A DNA stretch of 64,000 nucleotides, from assembly GCA_022885665.1 (NCBI GenBank), contig JAGQDJ010000116.1, forward strand, positions 108,377 through 172,376, in the 5' to 3' direction. Shown here one piece after another: positions 59,228 through 64,000 of this stretch. This stretch comes from Triops longicaudatus (lineage: Eukaryota; Arthropoda; Branchiopoda; Notostraca; Triopsidae). The notes below the pieces were generated by a model, which was not told the origin of the DNA, made no database searches, and was given only the letters and a program-made list of their open reading frames with translations. Position numbers and translations under genes: made by a program. How positions within the stretch are numbered: the first letter of the stretch is position 1; the number at the start of each line of letters is the position of its first letter.

Positions 59228-60259
59228 CTAGTGCTTGATGCGATTCTTAGCTTCCAAGAAAGCTGCCCGGTGTTCCTTTTTCGCTTGTTCTACTTCGGGA
59301 GTGTCTTGAACCACCGAGGGACCTACTGCGACATTGGAGGGTCCTTCCGGTAAAGCGTTGGACCACACGCGGAATCCGCCATGGCCAGCAGTGTAGTACG
59401 TGACCACTTCTTGTCCTTCGGGATTGATGTAACGGTAGCTACCAACGACATTGCCCCAGGCATCGCGGGTAGCAGTGTGGGATTGATCGGCTTGGGCGTG
59501 GCCGAAAGAAGCTTCGCCCAGTTCTGTTTGTGCGTGGAATCGCTGCACGCTAACGTCAGGCACCACGGGAGCGGGGTGGGCAAAAGCTTGTACTACTGGT
59601 ACAGCTGGTAATGGGGCAGTGACAGGAGCGAAGCTGTGGGAAACTGGGACGTGTTCGGGCAAGATATGGACAGCCGGCGCGGTGGGGAAAACCGTGAAGG
59701 GTGCAGCTAAGACGCTGCGTTTAGAGCGGGCCTTGGCTTCAGCGACGGCTGCGAAATGTTCAGCCCGGGCTTGTTTGACTTCAGGGGTGTCTTCCACGGG
59801 GGCGGGGCCAACGGGTAAAACCGCTGCAGGCACGCCGGGTGCGACGGGCAAAGCGTTGGATGCGACGCGAAAGCCAAGAGCGTCGGCGACGAAATCAACG
59901 CGAACGAGTTTGCCGTCAGGATTGATGTACTCGTAACTGCCTACTTGGTTGCCGAAAGCGTCGCGATGGGTGACAGAGGACTGACCGGGGTGAGAGTACC
60001 CGAACGAGGCTTGGCCGAGTTCGTCTTGGGCGTGAAATTGCGAAGAAGTAAAAGCAGGAGTGACGGTAGCTAATTGAGGATGAGCCCATGGGCTGAAGGT
60101 GATGGGTTGCTGACGAAAGTGAGGATGAGCCCAGAAAAGGTTACCGTGTACTGCTGCAGTACACAGCAAAAGTAACGCTGTAATCTGTATAGGAAAATAG
60201 GAATGATTACGATTAGATTTTGTCCTGATATATTATGGGCGTCCTACCTTGAGTTGCAT
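59228..60259 (-). CDS. Two-domain R&R cuticle protein with internal dibasic site (cuticle gene 3)
   Basis: Two exons, 60248-60259 (12 nt, MQLK) and 59228-60184, give 322 residues. The signal peptide is MQLKITALLLLCTAAVHG. The first R&R domain (SQFHAQDELGQASFGYSHPG to GFRVASNALP) is followed by VEDTPEVKQARAEHFAAV. Then comes KARSKRS, a furin-type RxKR site, and a Pro/Val linker. The second domain, RFHAQTELGEASFGHAQADQ to GFRVWSNALPEGP, is complete, and the C-terminus repeats the module as VQDTPEVEQAKKEHRAAFLE. A chitin-binding cuticle component, secreted. A TATA box lies at 60335-60342. Same gene structure as its neighbours, so it arose by tandem duplication. Confidence 0.93.
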
Positions 60260-62093
60260 GGTAGCGCGCAGAAATGATGGTACGATTGTAATCGCAGTGG
60301 AAAGTGTTCTGAGATTTTGAGCCTCGAAAAGGCTCTTTTATAGAGAGTGAGCAGACCTAGTCTTAGTTTAGCTTCTCGCGATGACCTTGCCTTCGTTTCT
60401 CGATCGTGTATTGTACCTGCTCCGACTTCCTTCCGGATAAATTGTGAAGCTTCGGGTGTCTTCGGGTAGTACAATTGGCATTGATGAACCACACCCTGAA
60501 CCCGGAAACTGTATTATCCCTACACCAACCTTGAATGGTATCTTGTGGGCTAATGCTAACCGTAGCCACTATTTCGAAAATTTTTCCCTGCGTAGACAGT
60601 AAGCGCTTTTTTCGGTAATAAATACTAAATGTCTGATCTTCGCATAGATTAACTCCTAACCTGGCCATAAAAATTAGCAAAAAAATGTTGTATTAAAGCA
60701 ATTTCGCCATTTTAAGGTTTGTAAATTAACATATAAGTGGGAGAAATTGACTATAAATCAAGAATAATTTGGGCAGCTCTATGCTGTACCTGCTCTTTGC
60801 ATTTATAGCATAGAAAATAGAAATAATAATCACTAAGATACTGCTTGCCGTTGTTTTCTAAACAAAGGATAGTTGCTTGTTGCAGGTACGCATGAATTTG
60901 TAATTAGGCGTAAACTAAGCGCCTTGAAATACAAAGGAGAACCATGAAGTCATTGTGCGTGACAGAAAAGCTTGCCGACTAGCGTGTTTTGTTGCTTCCG
61001 TGGATTACACGTGTTTTTCGAAAAGCTGTAATGAATTGTTTATAAGGGTTGGTCGGTTGGTCTTACGTGCACTAAAAAACATTTCCGTAGTTTTCCCTTT
61101 CTGTGTGAGGCAGTCGTAATGTTTCTCTTGAGTAAGCTTTCAGTTACATTTAAACTATTTCATTATTAACTTGTTAGAGCTGCCCTCGAATTTGATTTTG
61201 TCTTTTCGTAGGTGGTTTTCGCATTGATTGTTTTATCAAAATATTTCCGGAAACAAAGGAAACTTAGGCTACATAAATTTACTTATGGTTTTTTAGTATT
61301 TCTTGTTTCTATATTTCAGTACTGATGGATTTAATCTATGTATTCGTATTGCTTATTTTCGACCACAATGGAATATCTGTCAACCGCTCTGCTCCGGAGG
61401 ATAGTTACAAATTTTAGAAAATTTCAAAGCGGAATTAGAAGAATACAAATTGTATTTTATGATTTAGTTGTGATTTCGTAATATGTAGAGAAAATCCATA
61501 ATATTCGTGAGTAAGTGCTACAGAATCTAGACAAAGGCATAGAGCTAACGACGAGAAGTTTTTGCGGAGGTGCTTAACGTAATTGGAAGTTGCCATAATC
61601 AGGCTTGAAATAATCGGAGCTCTGCTGTACACGCAGACCAGTTTGAGTATAACCTACAAATGAAGGTGTCTGTCAGAATGTGGCTTGAAACCTGCTTTAA
61701 TGAACAAACTGTGTCAAGTTGAACTTTTGTTTGACGGCCCTCAAAACATAACAACTTGACATTGGCATATTTCCATTAACGTTCGGGTCAAAAGTAAACG
61801 TGTGTCTGAAACCTTTATTTGAAAAAACTTATTATTAGGGAAAATGAACTCATGAGCAACTTAGATCCTTAACGAAGTTGCAAACTATGAAGAAAAGTTC
61901 GCTTAGTTCGTGTGAGGTGCAATGCAGTACGATGTAGTTTAATGCTACACTAGATTTGAGCCTTTACGACTTTGACGATTTTACTTGAAGGAACTTTTAT
62001 TAAAAAAAAGGATTTATTTCAGCTTTCAAACAGGCTCAATAAACATGCTGTACAATACAAGGCTGATGCACAGTAAACAACCTCTCTGATGGA
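60260..62093. other. 1.8-kb intergenic region between cuticle genes 3 and 4
   Basis: Promoter of cuticle gene 3 at its left edge; otherwise AT-rich DNA in which I see no gene, repeat or RNA. Confidence 0.4.
60335..60342 (-). promoter_or_regulatory. TATA box of cuticle gene 3
   Basis: Minus-strand TATAAAAG, about 76 bp upstream of the ATG. Confidence 0.6.
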
Positions 62094-62940
62094 TCACAAC
62101 CAATCTGCCAACTCCTCATCCTCGTAGTCAAAGGTCTTTTTCGTCTTCTTGGTACTTTGTGTACGGCTACGGGGCTTCGTTGTAGACGTAGCTAGTCTTT
62201 TAGCCTCTTCAACCGCCTTCAGATGTGCAGCTTTAGCTTCGGCGACTTCGGGAGTATCCTCTACAGGACTTACAACGGCAGCATTGGATACGGGACTACC
62301 ATCCGCGTTATTTTTGGACACGATACGAAACCCGTTTTCGTCCGCAACATAGCTTACTCGTACTTCTTTACCCTCGGCGTCAAAGTAAGCGTAGCTACCG
62401 ACTTGGTTGCCATTGGGGTCCATGTAAGTTTCGCTAGCTTGACCCGGATGAGAGTAGCCATACTTGGAATAACCGTGGTCATCCAAGGAGAAAAACTGAC
62501 GTGCCACACCCGTGGCGGGTGCTGGGGTTGTGATTTTCACTTGTTGGCGTGGTTGCTGAGGGTTCTGGAAGTATTGCTGGGGTTGGGGTTGATACTGTTG
62601 CTGATACTGCGGTTGGGGTTGGTATTGTGGTTGGGTCTGATAAGGTTGCTGATACTGCGGCTGGTACTGTGTAGGAGTGTACTGTTGGTGAGGAATATTG
62701 TTGTAGTACTGCTGTTGTTGGGGTCCGTTGTAGAATTGTTGTTGTTGCTGAGGATAGTTAGGGTATTGCTGTGGAGGATAATTGTTGTAAGGATTGGGAT
62801 CGTAAGCAGCATTGCCGTAACTCAAGGCCATTCCGGCCACAAAGCACACCCACGTGAACTGCAATACGACAAAGACTTGTAGTTACTTGAACTGTTGTAT
62901 GTCAGCTGTAATTAAACTAAGGTAATACCTGAGATATCAT
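62094..62940 (-). CDS. Single-domain R&R cuticle protein with Gln/Tyr/Pro-rich N-terminus (cuticle gene 4)
   Basis: Two exons, 62929-62940 (12 nt, MISQ) and 62094-62858, give 258 residues. The signal peptide MISQFTWVCFVAGMALSYGNA is followed by about 90 residues of Q/Y/P repeats (YQPQYQQPYQTQPQYQPQ). One R&R domain follows: FFSLDDHGYSKYGYSHPGQA to VSYVADENGFRIVSKNNADG. Next is VEDTPEVAEAKAAHLKAVEEA and a basic, Thr/Lys-rich tail ending EDEELADWL. It lacks the second domain and the RxRR site of genes 1-3, but shares exon structure and the EDTPEV module. The Q/Y region may be cross-linked or phase-separating; that is inference. TATA box at 63068-63077. Confidence 0.93.
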
Positions 62941-64000
62941 TTTGTCAAGCGTAAAATATGGGACGCACTTCACTAGAAGTGGTATCGGCGGTGGTAACTG
63001 AAAAGCACTGCGAAATATCGGAAACACGTGTCGTGCTTTTAAAGGGTGGTCTCCTAGGTGGGTTTGTCTTTTTATAGACCTTGAGATGAGAGAAATTTGC
63101 AAGGCAGTTGAGAACAATCTTTGTGTTGTGGTCCACGCCTTACCCTTCATTTACTCTGGGATTCGTTACTTTTCACAATCGTTTCTGTGACTTGACACAC
63201 CCTGCTAAGTACAGTTTTTCGCGTGTTCCCTTGCGGTGCTGTTGATGCGAAGTTCAATGCATACACTACTGAAAAACTATAGATTATCCATGTGACGTAA
63301 GGTGCATCCCAGATTTCGACAAAATTCGAAATAAGTGCAATAGCAGCTTTATCTACTGTGTTCATATAAAGTTTCTTAACTAAAGGCAGTCCGGTTCATT
63401 TAGAGATTATAAGCCAATTCCTGCTCAGTGAGAAACAACATGGAATCTGTGTACAAAATACTGATAACGCCAGACAAAAAGCTTCTTGCGGTATTGCATA
63501 CGATGCAGAAACAGCACAGATAGAGAATTTACACATTAAGCTAATATATTGCGTATTAGTTTTTTCCCCACATAATTTCAACTCCAACTTTTCAGATTTT
63601 TTTATGTAATTTTTGCAGCACTATTTGATTGTTGGACCTACTCGGCTTTGATGAAATGTTGATAAAATGGTCTAGCTCAAATCAAATATCAAAACATCGA
63701 ATTTCGATTCATAATTAATTGCCTCCTTTCTTCTACAAAATTTTGTGCCGTCTCTACGTTGAACATTTAACGAATTAAGGAACTTAAAAGCAGACCTAAC
63801 TTCCAATTGAGTTCCAACCGATTCAGTCGTTTTCAAAACTAAACAAGTGAAACCGTAACACATATTAAAAATCAGTTTAGTTAATGTATATATTTGTAAA
63901 ATGTTTTACTGTTACATCAACAACTACTGAATTGAAACGATGTACGGCAACGAGCACAGCTCACGCCGACGAAAGAAATATAAATATATATATATATATA
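62941..64000. other. Right-edge intergenic sequence
   Basis: Promoter of cuticle gene 4, then AT-rich DNA without a recognisable gene. The window ends in a TA microsatellite (about 63979-64000). Confidence 0.45.
63068..63077 (-). promoter_or_regulatory. TATA box of cuticle gene 4
   Basis: Minus-strand CTATAAAAAG, about 128 bp upstream of the ATG. Confidence 0.55.

Noticed and set aside
1..64000. CRISPR arrays, bacterial operons, tRNA or rRNA genes
   Set aside because: No regularly spaced repeats, no polycistronic spacing, and no A/B-box tRNA pattern found; the DNA is clearly eukaryotic nuclear.

Overview
This is eukaryotic nuclear DNA from an arthropod with a compact genome. Almost every gene is split by GT-AG introns, mostly 50-150 bp (some only 56-58 bp), on both strands. 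The arthropod call rests on five chitin-binding or structural cuticle proteins, a ZAD-type zinc-finger protein and a few degenerate TTAGG-like repeats. The small introns, the form of the R&R cuticle proteins and an SMP-type (group 6 LEA-like) gene suggest a non-insect arthropod such as a branchiopod crustacean, with a mite as the alternative; that placement is inference. I assembled most gene models by hand from splice sites and reading-frame continuity, so exon ends may be off by a base or two where not checked codon by codon.

Layout. 0-3 kb: 5' part of a DRGX paired-like homeobox gene (-), cut by the window edge. 6.1-6.9 kb: RNF4-like SUMO-targeted RING ligase (+). 7.9-8.9 kb: LACTB2 metallo-beta-lactamase (+), convergent with mRNA capping enzyme RNGTT (-, 9.1-11.6 kb). 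12.5-14.4 kb: NDUFV1 of complex I (+). 14.8-16.7 kb: dynactin p62 DCTN4 (-). 17.4-19.3 kb: small hydrophilic genes (-), including a two-repeat SMP protein. 19.8-26.7 kb: RALGAPB (-). 28.7-30.2 kb: membrane-anchored retinol-dehydrogenase-like SDR (+). 32.1-34.1 kb: secreted serpin (-) with two alternative reactive-loop exons. 35.0-37.6 kb: augmin subunit HAUS5 (+). 39.9-40.5 kb: Ala/Pro/Tyr/Gly-rich cuticle protein (+). 41.9-43.3 kb: cyclin K (+). 43.8-45.0 kb: TOMM40 (+). 45.2-47.1 kb: ZAD C2H2 factor (-). 47.6-52.0 kb: N-terminal half of WDR7/Rabconnectin-3 beta (+). 52.2-63 kb: four R&R cuticle-protein genes, all (-), with TATA boxes and a shared 12-nt first coding exon.

Most of the window is unrelated housekeeping genes: mRNA capping, CDK12/13 cyclin, complex I, mitochondrial import, dynein/dynactin, spindle augmin, Ral signalling and V-ATPase regulation. 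The accessory features are the cuticle cluster, the serpin, the SMP gene and several short inverted-repeat elements (41.2, 55.1-55.6, 58.3 and 27.1 kb). The most notable points are: furin-like sites between the two chitin-binding domains of three cuticle proteins, suggesting processed cuticle polyproteins; the serpin's mutually exclusive reactive-loop exons; an SMP/LEA-6-like gene in an animal; and a WDR7 gene whose second half is missing at the point where the opposite-strand cuticle cluster begins.
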